NCBI GenBank assembly: GCA_947173495.1
Contig: CAMWFQ010000005.1
Coordinates: forward strand, 1 to 64,000
Reading direction: 5' to 3'
DNA from: an uncultured Lachnospiraceae bacterium
GTDB lineage: Bacteria > Bacillota > Clostridia > Lachnospirales > Lachnospiraceae
DNA: 64,000 nt
In this document: positions 26,429 through 34,729 of the stretch, piece by piece
Position numbering within the stretch: the first letter of the stretch is position 1
Layout of the letters: each line of letters begins with the position of its first letter
Program-made: the position numbers and the translations under genes
The notes under the pieces: generated by a model
Seen by the model: the letters and a program-made list of their open reading frames with translations, nothing else
What the model was told of the DNA's origin: nothing
The model's database searches: none

Positions 26429-26461
26429 GACGATAATCAAGAAAAGAAAGGAAGAACAAGA

Positions 26462-28915
26462 ATGAATTCAGCATTATCATGGATAAAAGCATATGTACCG
26501 GATCTTACCTGTAGCGACCAGGAATACTGTGATGCAATGACACTTACCGGGACAAAGGTAGAAAACTATGCCAGACTGGATAAAAATCTGGAAAAGATCG
26601 TAGTAGGTCAGATTGAAAAGATTGAAAGGCATCCTGATGCGGATAAACTGATCGTGTGTCAGGTAAATGTGGGAAACGAAGTGATTCAGATCGTGACAGG
26701 CGCGCCTAATGTGAAAGAAGGGGATAAGGTGCCTGTGGTGCTGGATGGCGGAAAGGTGGCAGGAGGCCACGATGGTTCTCCCATGCCGGAGGATGGAATT
26801 GAGATCAGGGCAGGGAAGCTGAGAGGAATTGAATCAAAGGGTATGATGTGTTCTATCGAGGAGCTGGGCTCAGACAGAAATATGTATCCTGAGGCGCCGG
26901 AATATGGAATCTATATTTTCCCTGAGGATGCGCCGGTGGGGGGAGATGTTCCGGAGCTTCTGGGAATGAGGGATACGGTATTTGAATATGAGATCACATC
27001 CAATAGAGTGGACTGCTACAGTATACTTGGAATTGCCAGGGAAGCGGCAGCAACCTTCCGTAAGCCTTTTTATGCACCGGTAGTGGAGGTAAAGGAAAAC
27101 AAAGATTCCATCAGCGATTATATCTCTGTCGAAGTGAAGGATCCGGATTTGTGTTCCCGGTACTGCGCAAGAGTCTGCACCAATATCCGGATCGAGCCTT
27201 CTCCGGAGTGGATGCAGAAAAGACTGCGGGCAAGCGGAATCCGTCCGATTAATAATCTGGTCGATATTACCAATTATGTCATGGAGGAATATGGCCAGCC
27301 CATGCATGCCTTTGATCTGGATACCATTGCAGGCCATAAGATCATCGTCCGTCGTGCAAAGGATGGGGATCAGTTCCAGACACTGGATGAACAGGTCAGA
27401 ATTATGGATCAGGATATTCTGATGATCTGCGATGCAGAGAAAGAGATCGGTATTGCAGGAATCATGGGGGGTGAAAACAGCAAGATTACGGATGATGTAA
27501 AAACGGTTCTTTTTGAAGCGGCAACCTTTAATGGGCCCAACATCCGGAAGTCTGCCAAGAGGCTGGGACTGCGGACAGACGCGTCGGGCAAGTTTGAAAA
27601 AGGACTTGATCCTCACAATGCGGAAGCCGCCATTAACCGTGCCTGTCAGCTGATCCAGGAGCTGGGATGCGGAGAAGTGGTAAGCGGTATGGTGGACGTC
27701 TGCCAGCCAATGAAAGAGGAAGCCAGGATTCTGTTTGAACCTGACCGTATCAATGATCTGCTGGGAACCGGGGTTTCCAGGCAGGAAATGCTGGAGATTT
27801 TCCGGATGCTGGAGATCCAATATGAGGAAACTGCCAATGAGCTGGTTATTCCTACATGGAGACAGGATCTGGAATGTTGTGCGGACATTGCAGAGGAAGT
27901 GGCAAGATTTTTCGGATATGATAAGATTCCCACGACGCTGCCCACGGGAGAGGCTACCACAGGGAGACTTTCCTATAAGCTGCGCATTGAGCAGAAGGCA
28001 AGAGACATTGCGGAGTACTGTGGATTTTCGCAGGGGATGGTCTACTCTTTTGAGAGCCCCAAAGTATTTGATAAATTATTGCTTCCGACAAATTCTCCTT
28101 TGAGAAAGACCATTGTGATTGCGAATCCCCTGGGAGAGGACTTTTCCATCATGAGGACCATCTCATTGAACGGGATGCTCACCTCTCTGGCCACGAATTA
28201 TAATAGAAGAAACAAGGACGTAAGGCTTTATGAGCTGGGAAATATTTACCTGCCCCATCAGTTTCCGCTGACAGAGCTCCCGGATGAAAGAATGCAGTTT
28301 ACACTGGGAATGTATGGAAGCGGTGATTTCTACACCATGAAAGGAGTGGTGGAGGAATTCTTCGATGCCGTCGGCCTTACAGGAACTTCTTCGGCCAGTG
28401 CTTTTGGAAAGAAAAAGAAAGTGGTTTATAACCCGCAGTCGGGGAAACCATTCCTTCATCCGGGGCGTCAGGCAGATATTGAGTATGAAGGCAGGGTGAT
28501 TGGATATCTGGGAGAAGTGCATCCGCTGGTATGCAAAAACTATGATATCGGTACCAGAGTTTATGTAGCAGTTCTGGATATGCCCTGTATCGTAGAGCAG
28601 GCGACTTTTGACAGAAAATATGAAGGAATTGCAAAATATCCGGCGGTTTCAAGAGATATCAGTATGGTAGTTCCGAAGGAGATTCTGGCGGGCCAGATCG
28701 AAGCCATGCTGGAACAGAGAGGCGGAAAGATACTGGAAAGCTGTCAACTGTTTGATATTTATGAAGGAGAACAGATAAAAGAGGGGTATAAATCGGTGGC
28801 ATACTCCATAACCTTCCGGGCAAAGGACCGTACCCTGGAAGAGAGCGACGTGTCCGCCGTAATGAAAAAAATACTGAACGGACTTGAAGGAATGGGAATT
28901 GAATTAAGACAGTAA
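26462..28915 (+). CDS. pheT: Phenylalanyl-tRNA synthetase beta subunit
   Basis: 817 residues with the full domain set: N-terminal tRNA-binding OB domain (IEKIERHPDADKLIVCQVNVG, about 45-150), B3/B4 editing domain (residues about 200-400), B5 domain (FEPDRINDLLGTGVS), catalytic-like core, and C-terminal ferredoxin-like anticodon-binding domain (KYPAVSRDISMVVPKEI and SITFRAKDRTLEESDV). It edits misacylated Tyr-tRNA-Phe and binds tRNA. Ribosome binding site AAAGAAAGGAAG. Same operon as pheS. Confidence 0.97.
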   Translation: MNSALSWIKAYVPDLTCSDQEYCDAMTLTGTKVENYARLDKNLEKIVVGQIEKIERHPDADKLIVCQVNVGNEVIQIVTGAPNVKEGDKVPVVLDGGKVAGGHDGSPMPEDGIEIRAGKLRGIESKGMMCSIEELGSDRNMYPEAPEYGIYIFPEDAPVGGDVPELLGMRDTVFEYEITSNRVDCYSILGIAREAAATFRKPFYAPVVEVKENKDSISDYISVEVKDPDLCSRYCARVCTNIRIEPSPEWMQKRLRASGIRPINNLVDITNYVMEEYGQPMHAFDLDTIAGHKIIVRRAKDGDQFQTLDEQVRIMDQDILMICDAEKEIGIAGIMGGENSKITDDVKTVLFEAATFNGPNIRKSAKRLGLRTDASGKFEKGLDPHNAEAAINRACQLIQELGCGEVVSGMVDVCQPMKEEARILFEPDRINDLLGTGVSRQEMLEIFRMLEIQYEETANELVIPTWRQDLECCADIAEEVARFFGYDKIPTTLPTGEATTGRLSYKLRIEQKARDIAEYCGFSQGMVYSFESPKVFDKLLLPTNSPLRKTIVIANPLGEDFSIMRTISLNGMLTSLATNYNRRNKDVRLYELGNIYLPHQFPLTELPDERMQFTLGMYGSGDFYTMKGVVEEFFDAVGLTGTSSASAFGKKKKVVYNPQSGKPFLHPGRQADIEYEGRVIGYLGEVHPLVCKNYDIGTRVYVAVLDMPCIVEQATFDRKYEGIAKYPAVSRDISMVVPKEILAGQIEAMLEQRGGKILESCQLFDIYEGEQIKEGYKSVAYSITFRAKDRTLEESDVSAVMKKILNGLEGMGIELRQ

Positions 28916-28929
28916 GGAGGAGAAAGAAA

Positions 28930-30369
28930 ATGGAGCAGAAAAATACCTGGGAGACGTATCAGGAAGGACAGCTGAGAGAGGTTGACGAGCTGTCCGGTGA
29001 ATACAGAAAATTCCTTGATGAGGGAAAGACGGAACGGGAATGTGTGGATTATATCGTGAATGCGGCAGAAGAACAGGGATACAGAGAACTGCAGGAACTG
29101 ATAAAAGAAGGCGGACATCTGAAAAAGGGGGATAAGGTATATGCGGTATGTATGAACAAATCTGTTGCCCTGTTCCGTATTGGGGAGCGTCCCATGACAG
29201 AAGGAATGAACATTTTAGGAGCGCATATTGATTCTCCCAGACTGGATATCAAGCAGAACCCGTTGTACGAAGAAGGAGGATACGCTTATCTGGATACACA
29301 TTACTATGGAGGCGTCAAGAAGTATCAGTGGGTGGCGATTCCTCTGGCACTTCACGGTGTGATAGTGAAGAAGGATGGTACTACGGTAGAGATCAATATT
29401 GGAGAAAATGAGGATGATCCGGTATTTTTTATCTCAGATCTGCTGATTCATCTTTCCCAGGAACAACTGGAAAAGAAAGCTTCCAGGGTGATCGAGGGGG
29501 AGGCCCTTGATCTGATCATAGGAAATAAGCCGATTCTGCTAAAGAAGGATTCTTCAGAGGAAGAGCTTTCAAAAGAAAAAAAGGACAAAAAGAAGCGCGC
29601 CAAAGAAGCGGTCAGGAAAGGGATTCTCGACATTCTGAAGAAGAACTATGACGTTGAGGAAGAGGATTTTATCTCCGCTGAGCTGGAAGTGGTGCCGGCA
29701 GGAAAGGCAAGAGAGGCAGGTCTGGACCGCAGCATGATTCTGGGCTATGGGCAGGATGACAGAGTCTGTGCATTTACTTCGCTGAAAGCCATGTTTGAGG
29801 TGGAGGAAAGTGAAAAAACGGCCTGCTGCCTGCTGGTGGATAAAGAGGAGGTAGGAAGTAAGGGCGCTACCGGGGCGCAGTCGCGGTTCTTTGAAAATGC
29901 AGTGGCAGAAGTGATGAATCTGACGGGAGAATATTCAGAATTAAATGTAAGAAGGTGTCTGGCAGCCTCCTGTATGCTTTCTTCAGATGTGAGCAGCGCC
30001 TTTGATCCGGCCTTTGCCGCCAGCTTTGATAAAAAGAATGTAGCTTACCTGGGATGCGGTATGGTATTTAATAAATTTACGGGCAGCAGAGGAAAATCAG
30101 GATCCAATGATGCCAATGCGGAATTTCTGGCATATATCCGGGATATTCTTGAGAAAGAAAAAGTGAATTTCCAGACGGCAGAGATGGGAAGAGTCGATTT
30201 GGGAGGCGGCGGAACGATTGCCTATATTCTGGCGCTTTATGGGATGAATGTGGTTGACAGCGGCGTGGCAGTGCTGAGCATGCATGCGCCCTGGGAAGCT
30301 ACCAGCAAGGCGGATATTTATGAGGCGAAGCGCGGATATGTGGCATTCTTAAAGGGGGCCGGTCTGTAA
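28930..30369 (+). CDS. M18 family zinc aminopeptidase
   Basis: 479-residue metallo-aminopeptidase of the M18 (aspartyl aminopeptidase / aminopeptidase I) family, cytoplasmic, removing N-terminal residues from peptides. Metal and active-site motifs are [15 protein letters not shown] (His and Asp ligands), [30 protein letters not shown] (catalytic Glu and ligand), [12 protein letters not shown] and [17 protein letters not shown] (last His ligand). A lysine-rich insert occurs near 215-232. It starts 14 bases after pheT with AAGGAGGAG and overlaps queA by one base, so it belongs to the pheS-queA transcription unit. Confidence 0.92.
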   Translation: MEQKNTWETYQEGQLREVDELSGEYRKFLDEGKTERECVDYIVNAAEEQGYRELQELIKEGGHLKKGDKVYAVCMNKSVALFRIGERPMTEGMNILGAHIDSPRLDIKQNPLYEEGGYAYLDTHYYGGVKKYQWVAIPLALHGVIVKKDGTTVEINIGENEDDPVFFISDLLIHLSQEQLEKKASRVIEGEALDLIIGNKPILLKKDSSEEELSKEKKDKKKRAKEAVRKGILDILKKNYDVEEEDFISAELEVVPAGKAREAGLDRSMILGYGQDDRVCAFTSLKAMFEVEESEKTACCLLVDKEEVGSKGATGAQSRFFENAVAEVMNLTGEYSELNVRRCLAASCMLSSDVSSAFDPAFAASFDKKNVAYLGCGMVFNKFTGSRGKSGSNDANAEFLAYIRDILEKEKVNFQTAEMGRVDLGGGGTIAYILALYGMNVVDSGVAVLSMHAPWEATSKADIYEAKRGYVAFLKGAGL

Positions 30370-31433
30370 TGGACGATCGCAGTCTTCGAACATCAGATTT
30401 TTACTTTGATCTGCCTCAGGATCTGATTGCCCAGGATCCTTTGAAAGACAGAAGTGCATCCAGAATGCTCATGGTAGACATAGCCACCGGAAAACGGAAG
30501 CACGAAAGCTTTAAAAATATCACGGACTATCTGCATAAGGGAGACTGCCTGGTACTGAATAACACAAAAGTGCTTCCGGCAAGGCTCCTGGGAATAAAAG
30601 AAGATACAGGAGCGGGAGTAGAGATCCTTCTTCTTAAGAAAAAAGAAAAGGATGTGTGGGAAACCCTGGTAAAGCCAGGGAAAAAAATGAGGCAGGGCGC
30701 GCGTCTTCTTTTTGGCGATGGCAGTTTAAGGGCGGAGGTTCTGGACATTCTGGAAGGAGGAAACCGGCTGATCCGTTTTCAATATGAAGGGATTTTTGAA
30801 GAGATTCTGGATGCTCTGGGCGAGATGCCGCTGCCGCCTTACATCACGCACAAGCTTCAGGATAAGAACCGCTATCAGACCGTGTATGCCAGATATGAAG
30901 GATCAGCGGCGGCTCCCACAGCAGGACTACATTTCACAGGAGATTTGCTGAATGAAATTGAAAACAGGGGAGTAAAACTGGCATATGTGACACTTCACGT
31001 AGGATTGGGAACCTTCCGGCCGGTAAAAGCAAAGCATATTCTGGATCATCACATGCACGCCGAACACTATCAAATTTCTGCAGAGGCCGCCGGCCTTATC
31101 AATGAAACCCGGCAAAAGGGAGGAAGGGTGATCTGTGTGGGGACAACCAGCTGCAGAACGCTGGAAAGCGCCGCAGACGAGCAGGGGCGGGTCAGAGAAT
31201 GCAGCGGTGATACAGAAATTTTCATTTATCCCGGATACAGATTTAAAATCACGGACTGTCTGATCACGAATTTTCATCTTCCGGAGTCCACTCTGGTAAT
31301 GTTGGTCAGTGCTCTGGCGGGACGCGAGAACGTACTGAATGCCTACAGAGAGGCTGTGGAGGAAAGATACCGATTTTTTTCTTTTGGCGATGTCTGCTTT
31401 TTTACGGACGACTTTACAAAAGGTTTGGGATAG
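30369..31433 (+). CDS. queA: S-adenosylmethionine:tRNA ribosyltransferase-isomerase
   Basis: Transfers and isomerises the ribosyl part of SAM to preQ1 in tRNA, giving epoxyqueuosine at the wobble position of His, Asp, Asn and Tyr tRNAs. The 354-residue protein has the N-terminal [24 protein letters not shown], the [12 protein letters not shown] segment, [28 protein letters not shown] and [12 protein letters not shown] signatures. The ATG shares a base with the stop of the M18 gene. No tgt or other queuosine gene is adjacent. Confidence 0.96.
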   Translation: MDDRSLRTSDFYFDLPQDLIAQDPLKDRSASRMLMVDIATGKRKHESFKNITDYLHKGDCLVLNNTKVLPARLLGIKEDTGAGVEILLLKKKEKDVWETLVKPGKKMRQGARLLFGDGSLRAEVLDILEGGNRLIRFQYEGIFEEILDALGEMPLPPYITHKLQDKNRYQTVYARYEGSAAAPTAGLHFTGDLLNEIENRGVKLAYVTLHVGLGTFRPVKAKHILDHHMHAEHYQISAEAAGLINETRQKGGRVICVGTTSCRTLESAADEQGRVRECSGDTEIFIYPGYRFKITDCLITNFHLPESTLVMLVSALAGRENVLNAYREAVEERYRFFSFGDVCFFTDDFTKGLG

Positions 31434-31510
31434 TTTATGATAAGAATAGAAAACGCAGCCGGCATGTCTGTTCCTGAAGAGGAGGGGCGCCGGCGCAGAT
31501 GGAGGTATCT

Positions 31511-31852
31511 ATGGAGGAGAGAAGAAGAAAAAAACGCAGGACATTAGCTTCCAAGCTTGTGGTAAAGAGACTGGATGGCGGCGGAAACGAAGAGGCGGAA
31601 ATTAACATTGTGGACGTATCAAAGACGGGAATTGGCTTTGAGTGTAATAAGCTGTTGGATATCGGCGCTGTGTATGAATCCTTTTTAAGGATATGGACGC
31701 AGGAAGTGCTTCATGCCTTTCTGGAAATTGTCAGAATTGAGAAAAAAGGCCCCAGCTACAGTTACGGAGCCATATTCATTGGCATGCCCGAATCGGATGC
31801 AGCCAGAATAGAAGCATATGATACGATAGAGAGTATGCGTGAAGACAGTTAA
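31511..31852 (+). CDS. PilZ-domain protein (predicted c-di-GMP receptor)
   Basis: 113 residues forming one PilZ domain. The c-di-GMP-binding pattern is present: an Arg cluster EERRRKKRR at the N-terminus and DVSKTGIGF about 30 residues later (D/NxSxxG). I start at the ATG at 31511, with GGAGG 5 bases upstream; an in-frame ATG at 31499 has a much poorer site. It overlaps the next gene by 14 bases. Which process it controls is not shown. Confidence 0.82.
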   Translation: MEERRRKKRRTLASKLVVKRLDGGGNEEAEINIVDVSKTGIGFECNKLLDIGAVYESFLRIWTQEVLHAFLEIVRIEKKGPSYSYGAIFIGMPESDAARIEAYDTIESMREDS

Positions 31853-32378
31853 ACGTGATCAAAACCTGAATAGAAGGGAAATTTATACAATAACAGCAGG
31901 AAGCTTATTAGTCCTGCTGTATATTGTTATATTCTGCTTTTCTTCAGAAGATGGAACGCAGTCTTCCCAGGTCAGTAAGGCAGTAACCCGGGTCCTGCTG
32001 AAAGGATATTATGGGATTACCGGGCAAAAATGGGGGACTCTGGCAGGGATGGTTGTCAGGCTGGAGGGATTTGTCAGAAAGATGGCACATTTCCTGGAGT
32101 ATTTCTGTGTCGGTTTTTTATCCTTCAGCCTGGTTGTTGTATGGAACAGACCTGTCAGGAAAGGCGCGCTTCTGGTCCTGGGACAGCTCCTGCTGTCGGC
32201 GGCACTGGACGAACTTCATCAGTATTTTGTTCCCGGCAGATGGGCGTCGATGAAAGACGTTATCATTGACACTGCCGGAGGAATTGCGGGAATGCTTTTT
32301 TGGCTGCTGATTTATGGCTGTATTCTTCTTTACAGACGAAAAATCAGTAGATTGTATATCCACGGGCAGAGAGAATAG
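31839..32378 (+). CDS. VanZ-like membrane protein
   Basis: 179-residue membrane protein with four predicted helices and VanZ-family motifs: IVIFCFSSEDGTQSSQVS, VRKMAHFLEYFCVGFLS, LLSAALDELHQYFVPGRWASMKDVIIDTAGGIAG. VanZ gives low-level teicoplanin resistance in enterococci, but most family members are of unknown role and no van cluster is present. The start is GTG at 31839 inside the PilZ gene. The 3-prime end overlaps the 3-prime end of tyrA on the other strand by 35 bases, with no room for a separate terminator. Confidence 0.82.
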   Translation: MKTVKRDQNLNRREIYTITAGSLLVLLYIVIFCFSSEDGTQSSQVSKAVTRVLLKGYYGITGQKWGTLAGMVVRLEGFVRKMAHFLEYFCVGFLSFSLVVVWNRPVRKGALLVLGQLLLSAALDELHQYFVPGRWASMKDVIIDTAGGIAGMLFWLLIYGCILLYRRKISRLYIHGQRE

Positions 32379-33438
32379 CAGAAGCTGCTTTTATGCTTTC
32401 CTCCTGATAGAATTCTACATTCAGGACGCCTTCCGCCTGTTCTCTGTTGTGGGTAATTCCGATATTCTTGATGCTGATCTGGTGGAGGGCGAGAAGCGTG
32501 GCTACGGCTGCCAGGGCGCCGGGCTCGTCAGCGATGTCAATGCGAAGAGAAAACGATTTTTTGATAGGACCGCTGGAGGATTCTGCAAAGGAATCACGGT
32601 AACTTCTGGCTCCATCAAAAAAATGATACAGTTCTTCGGAGGCCGCCTGATCTATGGCTGCTTTAATCTGTTGCAAAGAAGTGATATAATCCTGCAGCAA
32701 TGTTGTGATATTCTCCTTGTTTGTGAGGCAGATCTGCTGCCACATAACGGGAGATGAGGATGCGATACGGGTGATATCCTTGAAGCCTCCTGCCGCGATC
32801 ATTTTCATAATTCCTGTCTCTGAATCCGAGTTTTTGATCAGATGAACCAGAGAGGCCGCCACAACGTGGGGCAGATGACTTACAGCAGCTGTAACATAGT
32901 CATGCTGTTCATAGGGAAGAATAAGAGGAATGGCGCCCAGGGAGCGGATCAGCTCCTGGAAATTCAGCACCTGTTCTTCGCATACTTCTTTGGAGGGAGT
33001 CAGAATATAATAGATATTTTCAAGGAGCAGGGCTTTGGAGTTAAGGTAGCCTGTTCTTTCGCTCCCGGCCATGGGGTGGCCGCCGATGAACTGCCGGGAC
33101 AGATGCGCTCGCTCAATATGTCTGTGGATATCTGTTTTCACACTGCCCACATCGGTGAGCAGGCAGGCGGGAGACAGATATTTTTTTATCCTGGACAGAT
33201 TATGGTCGTTTTCTGATACAGGCGCGCACAAAAAGAGATAGTCACAGCAGGAGATTTCTTCTCCGATTGCATGTAAGGGCATGTCAATCACGCCATCCTT
33301 ATAAGCAGCATCAAGTGCGGTTTGATTGATGTCATATGCCAGCAGGCGGGAGCAGGGGTGATTCTGGCGGATGGCTCTTGCGATAGATCCGCCGATCAGG
33401 CCCAGTCCAATAAAACCGCAGGTAAAATCTTGTTTCAT
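32344..33438 (-). CDS. tyrA: Prephenate dehydrogenase with ACT domain
   Basis: Oxidatively decarboxylates prephenate to 4-hydroxyphenylpyruvate on the tyrosine branch. 364 residues: NAD-binding GFIGLGLIGGSIARAI at the N-terminus, DVGSVKTDIHRHI and FIGGHPMAGSERTGYLN in the catalytic domain, helical dimerisation domain, and a C-terminal ACT domain from about 290 (SLRIDIADEPGALAAVATLLA) likely to give feedback control by an aromatic amino acid. GGAGG lies 6 bases before the ATG. It follows aroF by 19 bases in a two-gene aromatic operon. Confidence 0.94.
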   Translation of the reverse strand: MKQDFTCGFIGLGLIGGSIARAIRQNHPCSRLLAYDINQTALDAAYKDGVIDMPLHAIGEEISCCDYLFLCAPVSENDHNLSRIKKYLSPACLLTDVGSVKTDIHRHIERAHLSRQFIGGHPMAGSERTGYLNSKALLLENIYYILTPSKEVCEEQVLNFQELIRSLGAIPLILPYEQHDYVTAAVSHLPHVVAASLVHLIKNSDSETGIMKMIAAGGFKDITRIASSSPVMWQQICLTNKENITTLLQDYITSLQQIKAAIDQAASEELYHFFDGARSYRDSFAESSSGPIKKSFSLRIDIADEPGALAAVATLLALHQISIKNIGITHNREQAEGVLNVEFYQEESIKAASAILSARGYTIY

Positions 33439-33457
33439 AGAAATCCTCCATCGTTTC

Positions 33458-34474
33458 TTAGGGAAAGCTTCTGCCCATCAGATCACAAAACGGCTTCAAT
33501 TCTTCTGTCAGCGCGGCAAATTTGGTGAAATTCAGAGACTGAGGTCCGTCAGAGAGCGCATGGGCCGGATCGTTATGCACCTCGATCATCAGTCCGTCCG
33601 CATCGCAGGCTACGGCCGCCTTTGCCATGGGGGGCACATATCGGTATGAGCCTGTGGAATGGGAAGGGTCCACAATAATGGGCAGATGAGTCATTCTGCG
33701 GAGTACGGGAACCGCACTTAAATCCAGCGTGTTTCTGGTGGCGGTTTCAAAGGTGCGGATGCCTCTTTCACAAAGCACGACATTGGGATTACCCTCTGCT
33801 ATGATATATTCGGCGGCATTGAGCCATTCGTCAATGGTCGCGCACAGCCCCCGTTTCAGAAGAACAGGAAGACCGGACTGACCGGCTTCCTTTAACAGGA
33901 TAAAGTTCTGCATATTACGGGCGCCGATCTGAATCATATCCACATATTTCACAGCAGCTTCAATTGCCTCCAGGCTTACCACCTCACAGATGGTGGAAAG
34001 GCCCGTGGCCTCTTTTGCCTCCTGCATGTATTTCAGACCTTCTTCTTCAAGTCCCTGGAAGGAATAAGGAGAGGTGCGCGGCTTGTAGGCGCCGCCCCTT
34101 AGAATCGTGGCGCCGGCCTTTCTGACCTCTCTGGCGATGGTAAGGAGCTGCTCTTTGCTTTCCACAGCACAGGGGCCTGCCATAATGGTGAGAGAACCGG
34201 GACCGATGCTGGTATTTCCCACTTTGACGGTGGTGGGATTGGGGTGGAACTTTTTATTGGCAAGCTTGTAACTTTCGGTCACGGGAACGATGCGGTCCAC
34301 ATCTTTAAATATGATCAGATTTTCGGTGGAAAGCTTTGTTTTATCTCCTACGATTCCAATGATTGTGACTTCCTCGCCTCTGGAAAGATGAACCTGGAGC
34401 CCGTGTTCTTCAATATATCCGGTAACAGTTCGGATGCTCTGTTCCGACGCCTGTGGTTTCATTACAATGATCAT
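33458..34474 (-). CDS. aroF: 3-deoxy-7-phosphoheptulonate synthase (DAHP synthase)
   Basis: First step of the shikimate pathway, condensing PEP and erythrose 4-phosphate. The 338-residue protein has an N-terminal ferredoxin-like regulatory domain (MIIVMKPQASEQSI...VGDKTKL, about 1-68) and a class I beta barrel with MAGPCAVES, GGAYKPRTSPYSFQGLEEEGL, QIGARNMQNFILLKEAG and PIIVDPSHSTGSYRYV. I choose the ATG at 34474, consistent with the family N-terminus; AGGAG lies 11 bases upstream. A consensus promoter at 34523-34551 drives it, and tyrA follows. Confidence 0.94.
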   Translation of the reverse strand: MIIVMKPQASEQSIRTVTGYIEEHGLQVHLSRGEEVTIIGIVGDKTKLSTENLIIFKDVDRIVPVTESYKLANKKFHPNPTTVKVGNTSIGPGSLTIMAGPCAVESKEQLLTIAREVRKAGATILRGGAYKPRTSPYSFQGLEEEGLKYMQEAKEATGLSTICEVVSLEAIEAAVKYVDMIQIGARNMQNFILLKEAGQSGLPVLLKRGLCATIDEWLNAAEYIIAEGNPNVVLCERGIRTFETATRNTLDLSAVPVLRRMTHLPIIVDPSHSTGSYRYVPPMAKAAVACDADGLMIEVHNDPAHALSDGPQSLNFTKFAALTEELKPFCDLMGRSFP

Positions 34475-34522
34475 TTCTTCTGTAACTCCTTTCCTGGAAA
34501 CTGAATGATTCTTCGTTTTAAC

Positions 34523-34551
34523 AATATAGCACTTCAACGTGTGAAAGTCAA
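34523..34551 (-). promoter_or_regulatory. Promoter of the aroF-tyrA operon
   Basis: On the minus strand, TTGACT (34551-34546), 17-base spacer, TATATT (34528-34523), about 50 bases before aroF. Confidence 0.75.
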
Positions 34552-34616
34552 CAGCCATTCTTTTGGGATATTCATGGCTGGTCCGGTGGAATGTACATTT
34601 TTATTAATGATTTTAC

Positions 34617-34645
34617 TTGTATAACTTCCAAATATTTAGTAGAAT
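34617..34645 (+). promoter_or_regulatory. Promoter of the EF-G-like gene
   Basis: TTGTAT at 34617-34622, 17-base spacer, TAGAAT at 34640-34645, about 85 bases before the ATG and divergent from the aroF promoter. Confidence 0.65.
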
Positions 34646-34729
34646 GTACACATGGGAATTAAAAAGCCAAAATAAATTTGTAAAAAATGCGGCGTAATAC
34701 CCAAAAATGCTGAAAATGGAGGAACTTAT

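Noticed and set aside
26870-27820. 316-residue minus-strand frame opposite pheT
   Set aside because: Antisense shadow of a highly conserved gene; composition not protein-like and no start signal.
32314-32757. 147-residue plus-strand frame opposite tyrA
   Set aside because: Shadow of tyrA codons; tyrA has clear motifs and a good ribosome site.
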